From: Microbacterium sp. cf046 | GTDB lineage: Bacteria > Actinomycetota > Actinomycetes > Actinomycetales > Microbacteriaceae | Assembly (NCBI RefSeq): GCF_900114345.1 | Contig: NZ_FOZJ01000003.1 | Location: forward strand, 992,001-1,056,000 | Direction of reading: 5' to 3' | Length of the DNA stretch: 64,000 nt | In this document: piece after piece, positions 45,034 through 52,153 of the stretch | How positions within the stretch are numbered: position 1 is the stretch's first letter | How the letters are laid out: each line of letters opens with the position of its first letter | Program-made: the position numbers and the translations under genes | Notes under the pieces: generated by a model | Databases searched by the model: none | The model's input: the letters and a program-made list of their open reading frames with translations, nothing else | What the model was told of the DNA's origin: nothing

Positions 45034-45560
45034 GCTGCGGACTCTAGCCGGGCGGGCCGACATCGCCCGCGACTGTCTTCGGCTTGTGAAGATTGGTCGT
45101 CGGAGCATGCCGAGCGTCGCCGATCTCGTACTGTGAGCAGCAGACCCGTGTTCCTGGTTGTTCGACGTCTTGGTGTTCCTCACAGCGTGGGGACTCACGG
45201 TCATCCTGACGACGAGGGGTTGGTGGCGCGTCGCCCCGCCAGTGGTGGGCATCGCCGTATCCCTCGTCCCCGCAGCAGCCGTCCTTCGGTGGGTGTTCCT
45301 CGGAGTCTGGTGATGGCGTCGCGCCGCGTGAGATTGCTGTCGTCGGCAATCACCCGGGCGATCGGACCACCTGGCGACAGCTCGACGCTTCGACCAACGC
45401 AGACGACGTCTCAGACCATGTCTGCGTTCGGCGTTTGTGCATCTCATTGGCTACAGGCGATCGAGGCACGCCTTCGAGACGGTCGCTCGCTCACCGGTTG
45501 GCTGGGGATTCACCTGACTGTCGACGACGCTCGAAAAGTAGGCCATTGCGACGTCTTGTA
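45034..45560. other. Gap before the IS30 element
   Basis: Apart from a short two-helix frame at 45158-45313, no gene is supported. A frame ending LTGWLGIHLTVDDARKVGHC reaches the left end of the IS30 element and might be a truncated gene. Confidence 0.35.
45158..45313 (+). CDS. Possible small two-TM membrane protein
   Basis: A 51-residue frame from the TTG at 45158: FDVLVFLTAWGLTVILTT, then RGWWRVAPPVVGIAVSLVPA and AVLRWVFLGVW, a clean helix-loop-helix pattern with RGWWR in the loop. No ATG or ribosome site is seen. It may be genuine because hydrophobic spacing is seldom so regular by chance. Confidence 0.35.
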   Translation: MFDVLVFLTAWGLTVILTTRGWWRVAPPVVGIAVSLVPAAAVLRWVFLGVW

Positions 45561-46847
45561 TTCCAGCAGTCATCGCAACGAGGGCGGATTCTCGGAGGCT
45601 AGCAGTGCCGCGAAGAGGTCGGCTGGCGCTCGGTCACCGAGGGTGATGCGGGGTCGGCGGTTAAGCTCGTTCTCGACGCGTCTGAGGTCTCGGGCGGTGT
45701 GAATGGAGAGGTCTGTGGACTTCGGGAAGTACTGGCGGAGAAGCCCGTTGGTGTTCTCGTTCGATCCTCGTTGCCAGGGACTGGCGGAGTCGCAGAAGTA
45801 GATCCGTGTGCCGGTCGCCTGGGTGATCTCGAGGTGTCGGGCCATCTCCGTGCCCTGGTCCCACGTCACCGTTCGCCGCAACGGTGGCGGTAGCTCGTTG
45901 AGAGTTCTGACGAGCGCATGCAGAAGCTCGGTTGAGTTGTGTGCGGGGAGGTGCAGGAGCCGCACGAACCGGGTCTGCCGTTCGACGAGCGTGCCTATCG
46001 CGGAGCGGCTGCGCGGGCCGACGATGAGGTCCCCTTCCCAGTGACCTGCGATCGACCTGTCGGTCGGTTCGAAGCCGCGGTCGTGAACAGAAAGCATCGG
46101 CTGAGCGAACCGTCGTCGGGTGCGAACCTGCCGGCTCTGACCGCGTCGATGGTCGCGCCCAGTGCGCAGCGGTGACGGCGCGGGTTTCCGGATGATGCCC
46201 GAGTCTGGTCGGTAGATCGCCTGATAGATCGTCTCCGTCGCCACGCGCGCGCGGGGTTCCGCCGGGTGCGCGAGCTTGAGTGAACGAGCGATCTGCTGCG
46301 GGCTCCACCGCTCCTGCAAACGCGCGAACACGAAGGCGCGCAGCGCAACATCTGTGGACAGCTTGAGCGGTCGGGTGCGCCGCCGACGCGTCGCCGCGGC
46401 GGAGTGCGCGTGAAACGGGCGGTACTGGCCGGAGGAGTGCAGGTTCCGTCGCAGCTCCCGGCTGATCGTCGAAGGTGCGCGTCCCAACGCGAGGCCGATG
46501 GCGGTCGGGCCGAGGCCTCGACTCGCTAGATCGGCGATCTGGATGCGCTCAGCCTCGGAGAGGAATCGTGACGAGATCGTGCGGGCGGCGAGCGGCTCGA
46601 GCGGTGGCACGAACTTGACCGTGCCATCCTTCTGCCGCACGAGCCAACCGTTCTTCCAGCGATTCCCCGACGACCGCGAGATCCCCAGCTTCGTGCACGC
46701 GCTGCGCACCGACCAACCCTGCGCGAGCAGCTCGAGAAGCTGCCGGCGCTTGTCCGTCATCGGGCGACGACCCGGACCTTTTGGAACACGACGAGATGAC
46801 ATGCGAGAACCCCTTTCGGATGATCCTCGTTGCGACCGTCACTGGAA
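45561..46847 (-). mobile_element. IS30-family insertion sequence
   Basis: Inverted ends: left TTCCAGCAGTCATCGCAACG plus AGG (45561-45583) and right, read inward, TTCCAGTGACGGTCGCAACG plus AGG (46847-46825); 17 of the 23 positions match. About 1287 bp with one gene. No target repeat longer than two or three bases was found, as usual for the family. Confidence 0.78.
45570..46802 (-). CDS. IS30-family transposase
   Basis: 410 residues. Two helix-turn-helix regions are visible (LAQGWSVRSACTKLGISRSS, LASRGLGPTAIGLALGRAPS) with TISRELRRN, the family signature. The DDE core has HWEGDLIVGP, TVTWDQGTEMARH and SPWQRGSNENTNGLLRQYFP. The frame is complete; the stop lies inside the left inverted end. The element ends 12 bases from the stop of the PIN-like gene. 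Confidence 0.93.
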   Translation of the reverse strand: MSSRRVPKGPGRRPMTDKRRQLLELLAQGWSVRSACTKLGISRSSGNRWKNGWLVRQKDGTVKFVPPLEPLAARTISSRFLSEAERIQIADLASRGLGPTAIGLALGRAPSTISRELRRNLHSSGQYRPFHAHSAAATRRRRTRPLKLSTDVALRAFVFARLQERWSPQQIARSLKLAHPAEPRARVATETIYQAIYRPDSGIIRKPAPSPLRTGRDHRRGQSRQVRTRRRFAQPMLSVHDRGFEPTDRSIAGHWEGDLIVGPRSRSAIGTLVERQTRFVRLLHLPAHNSTELLHALVRTLNELPPPLRRTVTWDQGTEMARHLEITQATGTRIYFCDSASPWQRGSNENTNGLLRQYFPKSTDLSIHTARDLRRVENELNRRPRITLGDRAPADLFAALLASENPPSLR

Positions 46848-46859
46848 ACCACCCCGTCG

Positions 46860-48104
46860 CTATGGCCTCGTTTTCAACCGTCGCCGACACCTGACGTCGC
46901 GCGAACTCGTCGGTGTACCGTCCGCGTCCAGCATCCGCACGACACAGCCCGCTTTGACGTCTTGGAGAGTGAGATTCGTTGGCGGCGCCAGGCTATAGCC
47001 CTTTCCTGGCGCTAGCTGGCCCCATCCATTAGCGTCCTCGTCGTTCGGCGACGCCCTCGCGACCAGGTCTGGAAGCAGGTCCGTCAACTCGTCCAGACGG
47101 CTGATGACTGCGGTCCCGTGGCGTTGGGGAGCTTTCGTTCTCCGCACGAGGTCGACGGCGTCCTTGTCCGCCACAACGACGTCGCAATATGGGATCGCGG
47201 TACTAAGCGCGTCTACATCGCGGAGCATGTTCCAGTTCCAGCGACGGCTGGAGTTTCGATAGATCTCGAGCTTCATTTCTGCCGAGATCCTCAGGGTTGG
47301 AACACGCTCCACGAAGGCTACGGCCCGCTCGCGCGACTTCACGCCGTCGGCAGTCGGGCTGATCGCTGAGAACGAGAGTCGGTACTCAACGAACAGCGAG
47401 TTGAGCAAGTCGAGATACTCGTGGCTCAGTTCGCGAGCGAGCAGCCAAACCCGCAGCTCAGACGGCGCGGGTCGCTGATCCTCAGCTAGCCGCGCTTCGA
47501 GCAGCTGCTCCCAAGCCAGCCGATTCCCCGCATCTGTTTCGTGGGCGCGCGGGTGTTTGTAGCCGTCCCCCGCCAGGATCGCCAGGTCTTCGTCGGCGGG
47601 ACCCGCCAGCATTGCAGCCTCCGCGTGCTGATTGATCTGTCGCAGCCAGATCGGGTCAATAGACGGGACGACGCGGCCATCGGAGTCGATGACACGAAGA
47701 AACGCGTGCACGCCTCGAAACGCCCAGTTGAACCCGACGCCCAGCGGCTCGACGGCTGGTGGGCGAAACGTCGGTCGCCCAACCGTTTCGTGAAGCGCCG
47801 ATAGGAACTGCTGACGAACGAGGTCCGTCTGGCAACGCAACGTGCGCATCTCGCTGACCGTGGCCATTACCGCCGCCAGATCACGGCGCTGGGTTGGGTC
47901 CGTGATCCGCAGCGTCTCTTCGTAATGCGTCGCCGACAGCGGAAACGTGACGCCGGCGGTGCTCGCCGTCCGTATCGCATCTAGCGCAACGGTGTCTGCC
48001 GGAGCGCGGGGACGACCCGCTTCCGCCAGTGCGAGACGAATCCAGACCCACTGGTCTAGGTACACCGTGGGCCTCGATGTCTTTGCCGCGAGCGTCACGG
48101 ACAC
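46860..48104 (-). CDS. PIN-like domain protein
   Basis: About 414 residues from the GTG at 48104 (GTG 48098 possible). RPTVYLDQWVWIRLALAEAG near the start and the late segment AIPYCDVVVADKDAVDLVRR look like the first and last acidic motifs of a PIN-fold nuclease, with a long helical insertion between. The frame is open far upstream, but that part is antisense to the DUF3892 gene. It starts 24 bases after DUF3892 ends and is co-directional. The C-terminus runs to 12 bases from the IS30 end and may have been altered by that insertion. Confidence 0.58.
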   Translation of the reverse strand: MSVTLAAKTSRPTVYLDQWVWIRLALAEAGRPRAPADTVALDAIRTASTAGVTFPLSATHYEETLRITDPTQRRDLAAVMATVSEMRTLRCQTDLVRQQFLSALHETVGRPTFRPPAVEPLGVGFNWAFRGVHAFLRVIDSDGRVVPSIDPIWLRQINQHAEAAMLAGPADEDLAILAGDGYKHPRAHETDAGNRLAWEQLLEARLAEDQRPAPSELRVWLLARELSHEYLDLLNSLFVEYRLSFSAISPTADGVKSRERAVAFVERVPTLRISAEMKLEIYRNSSRRWNWNMLRDVDALSTAIPYCDVVVADKDAVDLVRRTKAPQRHGTAVISRLDELTDLLPDLVARASPNDEDANGWGQLAPGKGYSLAPPTNLTLQDVKAGCVVRMLDADGTPTSSRDVRCRRRLKTRP

Positions 48105-48127
48105 TGGATCAACTTCTGAGCTCTCCG

Positions 48128-48451
48128 TTACAGGGGCGGCAGGTTGTCCAGGTTGTTCTTCGTCGTGGTGTCCGCCGTCGTCTTGAGGAACTTTCGTCCG
48201 GTGGAAGTCTGGGCGACGTAGACGTCGGCGCGCTGCGGGCAGTTGACGTAGAACGTGTTGGTGTGCGACTCGATCGAGGCGACGACCTGTGCAACGGTCC
48301 AATCCCACTGGCCCCATACTCCGACTTGGGTAATGTCGCCGTTCCGGTCTTTCCGGACATTCTTGATCTCGGCATCTGCCACGACGTTCTCCGCTCGTTC
48401 CGTCTTCGCTCGCTGCGAACTCGGGTCCAGAGTGGCAGGCGCCTCCGACAT
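48128..48451 (-). CDS. DUF3892-domain protein
   Basis: 107 residues from the ATG at 48451. Residues 25-105 fit DUF3892: VADAEIKNVRKDRNGDITQV, WDWTVAQVVASIESHTNTFY and the ending FLKTTADTTTKNNLDNLPPL. The domain is small, of unknown function and common near accessory genes. It is the upstream partner of the PIN-like gene, so a toxin-antitoxin type relation is possible but unproven. Confidence 0.75.
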   Translation of the reverse strand: MSEAPATLDPSSQRAKTERAENVVADAEIKNVRKDRNGDITQVGVWGQWDWTVAQVVASIESHTNTFYVNCPQRADVYVAQTSTGRKFLKTTADTTTKNNLDNLPPL

Positions 48452-48661
48452 CGCAGCCACGCGGTGGAGTCGCTGACCGTTGCACGCAAACCGATGGCAC
48501 TCGGGCTCGCAGTCTGCTCCTCCTCCCTTCACCCGGTCCGCTGGCGCGGCGGCATGCGGATCAGGGAGGACATGCGTGATCACGATGACACCAGCGGAGC
48601 CGACATACGGGGCTGATCAAGGAGCGGGCATGCGCGGGTGGGGTGCCCCTGGACCCGCGAT

Positions 48662-49276
48662 TCAGTGTCCGAGCATCCTCTTGAATGCCGTCGCCCGCGC
48701 GAGGGCACGATGCCTGAGAACCCAGTCCCGTGGGTGCAACACGTCGATAAGGCCCGGAAGATTGGCCCGCAAGAAGTGCCCGTCACGTGTCAGGCAATAG
48801 CGGTCGTAGTAGACCGCCTCGTGCCCACCATCTCGCACGGTCGCGTAGACGCAACCGTCTTCATGATCGAGTGGAGGTGTTCCGTAGGAAATGGGGACAT
48901 CGCCGATTGACCCTCCGTTCGTGCAAAAGATCAGATCTCCGACCAATTCGTCGACGAGGGCCTGCGCGTTCTCGCTCGACCATCCGAGCCCGCGATTTCG
49001 TTCATCCTGAGCCCTCGTGGGCTGAGATGCCTTTAGGGCGACGAGATAGTCAATATGGTCGCTCGTCCACACCTCGACGGAACATCCATCGGGCATGACA
49101 CCGCTACGTAGGGCAGCGATAGCGAGCAAACTGTCGCCAGGGTCTGCGGCTAGTGTGGCCTCGAACTTCTCCCACGTAAACGGCTCTCCCAGCTCGCGTG
49201 CGATGTCCAGGTAGATATTCACGTCGAGGACGATGAGTACTCGCCCCTCAGATAGCGGGGGCTGGGGGTTAGGCAC
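48662..49276 (-). CDS. PIN-domain toxin paired with Panacea protein
   Basis: 204 residues from the GTG at 49276, which overlaps the Panacea stop by eight bases (GTGCCTAA). VLIVLDVNIYLDIARELGEP gives the first PIN aspartate (LDVN). Later acidic residues occur in ALVDELVGDLIFCTNG and LDHEDGCVYATVRDGG. PIN proteins cut RNA and act as toxins in VapBC pairs. The tight overlap with an upstream antitoxin-type gene supports that role. Confidence 0.68.
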   Translation of the reverse strand: MPNPQPPLSEGRVLIVLDVNIYLDIARELGEPFTWEKFEATLAADPGDSLLAIAALRSGVMPDGCSVEVWTSDHIDYLVALKASQPTRAQDERNRGLGWSSENAQALVDELVGDLIFCTNGGSIGDVPISYGTPPLDHEDGCVYATVRDGGHEAVYYDRYCLTRDGHFLRANLPGLIDVLHPRDWVLRHRALARATAFKRMLGH

Positions 49277-49859
49277 TCCGCCGCATGCGAGATGGCGTAA
49301 AAGTCGCGCGCGCGTAGGCGTGAAGATCTTCGGACTCGTAGCCCAATTGGCCGCGGCCAACAACTTGTGGCTCGCGCTTTGGTGGAGCGTCGTTCATCGA
49401 CATTGCGCACGATAAGTAATCAACCCAGGCCTGTCCGAGTCGATCGTTCGGTATGACCGTGTCACGTTCATTTCGGGAGTAATACTCTTCCCAAGGCCCG
49501 TTGGCATGGCTGAGCGTCCAAAGCTGAGAGGCGCTCAGCTCACCCGCCACATTCCACACCTCGTCGATCATCTGCTCGATGGCCGGCGGTACCGGATCTT
49601 GCGAGTGACGTGAGGGAACCACCTCGCTGATGGAGTCGCTCCCGAAGCGCTTGTACGACCCGTACAGCGGTTTGATCGCGGGGCCGTTCTTCCAAGCTTG
49701 AACGTCCTCACGGAAAGCCTCGTTGCCTGTGGCGTACACGGACAAGCTCTGCACGAGCGTGACGAGCTTCTGCAGCTTCATGTTTGATACGGGTACGCCA
49801 GAGGCGTGGGCGCGCTGAAGAACCTTCGCAGCGATTGCCGCAGCAGACGTCGCAGTCAT
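49269..49859 (-). CDS. Panacea (DUF4065/SocA-like) antitoxin
   Basis: 196 residues from the ATG at 49859 (GAGGGG at six bases). The Panacea pattern is clear: VSNMKLQKLVTLVQSLSVYA, FREDVQAWKNGPAIKPLYGS, IDEVWNVAGELSASQLWTLS and ANGPWEEYYSR. The domain is found in antitoxins of many unrelated toxins (PanAT systems) and in the ClpXP adaptor SocA. It is the first gene of a pair with the PIN protein. Confidence 0.85.
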   Translation of the reverse strand: MTATSAAAIAAKVLQRAHASGVPVSNMKLQKLVTLVQSLSVYATGNEAFREDVQAWKNGPAIKPLYGSYKRFGSDSISEVVPSRHSQDPVPPAIEQMIDEVWNVAGELSASQLWTLSHANGPWEEYYSRNERDTVIPNDRLGQAWVDYLSCAMSMNDAPPKREPQVVGRGQLGYESEDLHAYARATFTPSRMRRSA

Positions 49860-50553
49860 TGGTGGCCCCTCAAGTACCTGCGTCACAACCAGGCTCCAGT
49901 ATCCCGGTCAACACAGAACATACAGGGTAAACCCGGGTGGACGATGGATATTCCCTTCGAAGAACCTCGCGGATGGACGTCCCTCGTCACTCCGTCGCTC
50001 TGGCCCACGGGTGGCGGACACAACGCAGTGATCGGGCAGCAGCTGCTCACCATCCCGTTCGGAGCCCGACCGTCGAGCGTCCCGCATGTCCCGGCATACG
50101 AAGTCGAGCCCACGCGAAGAGTCGCAGGCCGTCCCGCAGTTGTCTGGCCAGAGGGCCGAACGATAGCCCGCGCGAATCATCAATCGAGCGCCGACAAACG
50201 CACGCCAGGTTCCTGCATCGCGCGATGCCCGCTTGAGGGTGGGTGTCCGACACATCCGGTTGGTCCGATGAACGGACGGTGCGGGAAGGGCCCGGCTTCG
50301 AATGAGATGCCCGGAAGCCCGGCGCGATGAACTGCTCGATGAGCGGGCGCTTACCGTTACATAAACAAGCGACTCGCACGTCGGACACTTGTTGGACACA
50401 TGTGAACCGATCCAGGGCAAGCTGGCTCGAAGTGTCCGATAAGATCGTCAGCACATCAAGTTCATCAGGAATCGGCAAACCCCAGATGAGACGAGGTGAA
50501 TCGAGACGAAGGTCTCGATGTGGCCGCTTCACCAGACTTGGCTGAAGAACCTG
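49860..50553. other. Island edge, gene-poor
   Basis: Only a doubtful frame on the + strand (49944-50330, MDIPFEEPRGWTSLVTPSLW) is seen. Its later part is not protein-like. No integrase or excisionase was found here. The right end is the tRNA-derived junction. Confidence 0.4.
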
Positions 50554-50596
50554 CTCGTAATGAGAAGGTCGAGAGTTCGATTCTCTCAGGTGGCTC
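50554..50596 (+). other. tRNA-Thr(CGT) 3' half, probable attachment site
   Basis: CTCGTAA (anticodon loop, CGT), then GAAGGTC, a perfect T-arm GAGAG-TTCGATT-CTCTC and the 3' acceptor strand AGGTGGC-T. The 5' half needed (GCCACCT, D-arm) is absent upstream. This is what an element integrated at the 3' end of a tRNA-Thr gene leaves at its far side. The core genes follow immediately. Confidence 0.7.
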
Positions 50597-50602
50597 AGAG
50601 TC

Positions 50603-50632
50603 GGTCAGGGGTCGCTTCGGCGGCCCCTGACC
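50603..50632 (+). terminator. Hairpin after the tRNA-Thr half
   Basis: GGTCAGGGG (50603-50611) and CCCCTGACC (50624-50632), nine perfect pairs, with an inner CGC-TTCG-GCG. Probably the original terminator of the tRNA gene. Confidence 0.7.
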
Positions 50633-50700
50633 TGTACAGGCCGGTGGCCCTGATCTAGATCAGCGAGAAGCTGGAACGCAGACAGAGGTGGATCAGCGAC

Positions 50701-51096
50701 ATGAACGCAGCGTTCGACGCCGTGATCGAGATCTTCACCTGGGTCGGGTTCGGTGCCGGCGCGCTGCTGGCCGGTGTGGCGCTGGTCGCGTACCTCCTCG
50801 ACGGGACGTGGGTTCCGGCACGCGCGGTCGTTGAGACGACCGACCATGGCAAGGTCGTGCGCTGGTTCGACGAGGACGGCGGAGTGAACGAGGCGGCACT
50901 GAGCCACGAGCAGCTGCGCGTGGTCGGCGAAGCCGGCATGTACGACCTCTACACGCGGCGCGGATGGCGCAATCGCATGCGGCTGACGCGGCACTCGCCG
51001 CTCGTACGCTCGATCGCGCTGCTGTCGGCCGGACTCATCGCCCTCGGCGTCGTCGCCCTCGTCATCTCGCTGCTGCTGCTCTTCACGCGCGGCTGA
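50701..51096 (+). CDS. Two-TM hypothetical membrane protein
   Basis: 131 residues. Helix 1 FTWVGFGAGALLAGVALVAY, a cytoplasmic or outer part with VPARAVVETTDHGKVVRWFD, and helix 2 IALLSAGLIALGVVALVISL. Core-type codon use (strong G/C third bases), unlike many island genes. No named family recognised. It is convergent with the EamA gene. Confidence 0.72.
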   Translation: MNAAFDAVIEIFTWVGFGAGALLAGVALVAYLLDGTWVPARAVVETTDHGKVVRWFDEDGGVNEAALSHEQLRVVGEAGMYDLYTRRGWRNRMRLTRHSPLVRSIALLSAGLIALGVVALVISLLLLFTRG

Positions 51097-51111
51097 CCCG
51101 TCGCGGCGGCC

Positions 51112-52101
51112 TCACGCGAGGGCGAGCATTCCTCCGGCGGTCAGCGCCAGCGCCAGCCCCACCCACTGGACCACGGCGACGCGCTCGCGGAGCACGATCG
51201 CCGCGAGCAGGATCGTCCCCGCGGGGTACAGTGCGGTCAGCGCCGACACGATCGACAGGTCGCCCATGCGCAGCGCGAGCAGCATGACCGCGTTCGCCGC
51301 GGCATCCACCGCTCCGCAGCTGATCGCGAACCACCACGCGCGCGTTCGCGACGTGACCACGCCGACGGGTGCCGGAGCCACGCCGACGGGCGCCGGAGCG
51401 ACACCGGCGTGCTCGAGGTCGGCGTGACCCGATGGAGTGGCGCCGACCGCCACGCCGGCCACGTCGAGCACCGAGCCTGCACTGCGGCCCTTGCGGAGAG
51501 CGCCGATGATCAGCGCGCCGATGATGACGAAGGTGATCACCAGGTTCGTCACACGGGTCATCACCAGCGGCACGAGTCCGCTCTCCGGGCTGGTCTGATC
51601 GATGACGATGAGGAACGCCCCGATCGACACGCCCGCGCCGACGGCCATCAGGAGGCCTCGCACGCTCGGGCGGACCACCCGCTCACCGGGGATGAAGCCG
51701 ACCAGCACGACGGCCACGAGCGCGACGCCGAGGCCGGCGTAGCCGATCGGGGAGAGCGTCTCGCCGTTGACGAGGAGACCCCACAGCATCGGGGCGATCG
51801 CCGAGACCACCGCCGTCAGCGGCGACAGGATGCTCATCGGTCCGATCGCGAGGCACGCGTACAGCAGCGCGACCGCGATCACCCCGAAGACCCCGGCCAG
51901 CGCGCCCCACGCCACGTCCTCCAGCGTCCAGGTTCCGCCGATGAAAGGCAGCAGGAGCGCGAGGAAGACGAGTCCGGATGCCGCAGCTGCGGCCGTGACC
52001 ACGATCGAGCGCAGGCGCTTGGCTGCCAGGCCCCCGAGGAAGTCGGCGGCGCCGTAGACGATGGCGCCGACGAAGGCGAGGACGGCGGAGAGCATGATCA
52101 C
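51112..52101 (-). CDS. EamA/DMT-family transporter
   Basis: 329 residues with about ten hydrophobic segments in two EamA repeats. The first starts VLAFVGAIVYGAADFLGGLA; the second contains WWFAISCGAVDAAANAVMLL and ALYPAGTILLAAIVLRERVA. Between the halves is a loop with an imperfect repeat VGVAPAPVGVAPAPVGV, encoded by a tandem DNA repeat. The family exports metabolites; substrate unknown. It is divergent from the MMPL operon. Confidence 0.88.
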   Translation of the reverse strand: MIMLSAVLAFVGAIVYGAADFLGGLAAKRLRSIVVTAAAAASGLVFLALLLPFIGGTWTLEDVAWGALAGVFGVIAVALLYACLAIGPMSILSPLTAVVSAIAPMLWGLLVNGETLSPIGYAGLGVALVAVVLVGFIPGERVVRPSVRGLLMAVGAGVSIGAFLIVIDQTSPESGLVPLVMTRVTNLVITFVIIGALIIGALRKGRSAGSVLDVAGVAVGATPSGHADLEHAGVAPAPVGVAPAPVGVVTSRTRAWWFAISCGAVDAAANAVMLLALRMGDLSIVSALTALYPAGTILLAAIVLRERVAVVQWVGLALALTAGGMLALA

Positions 52102-52134
52102 CCCAGCCTAGGGAGGTTGCGCGACACTCCATTT

Positions 52135-52151
52135 CGCTAGATAAGCTAGCG
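52135..52151. promoter_or_regulatory. CGCTAG-ATAAG-CTAGCG inverted repeat
   Basis: Six-base arms with a five-base spacer, ending two bases before the MMPL ATG and within the gap to the divergent EamA gene. Its place suggests an operator or a control of translation start. No regulator gene is next to it. Confidence 0.45.
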
Positions 52152-52153
52152 AT

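Noticed and set aside
49944..50330. Rightward gene of 128 codons at the island edge
   Set aside because: The first 40 residues look protein-like but the rest is cysteine-, proline- and glycine-rich without pattern, and no ribosome site was seen.
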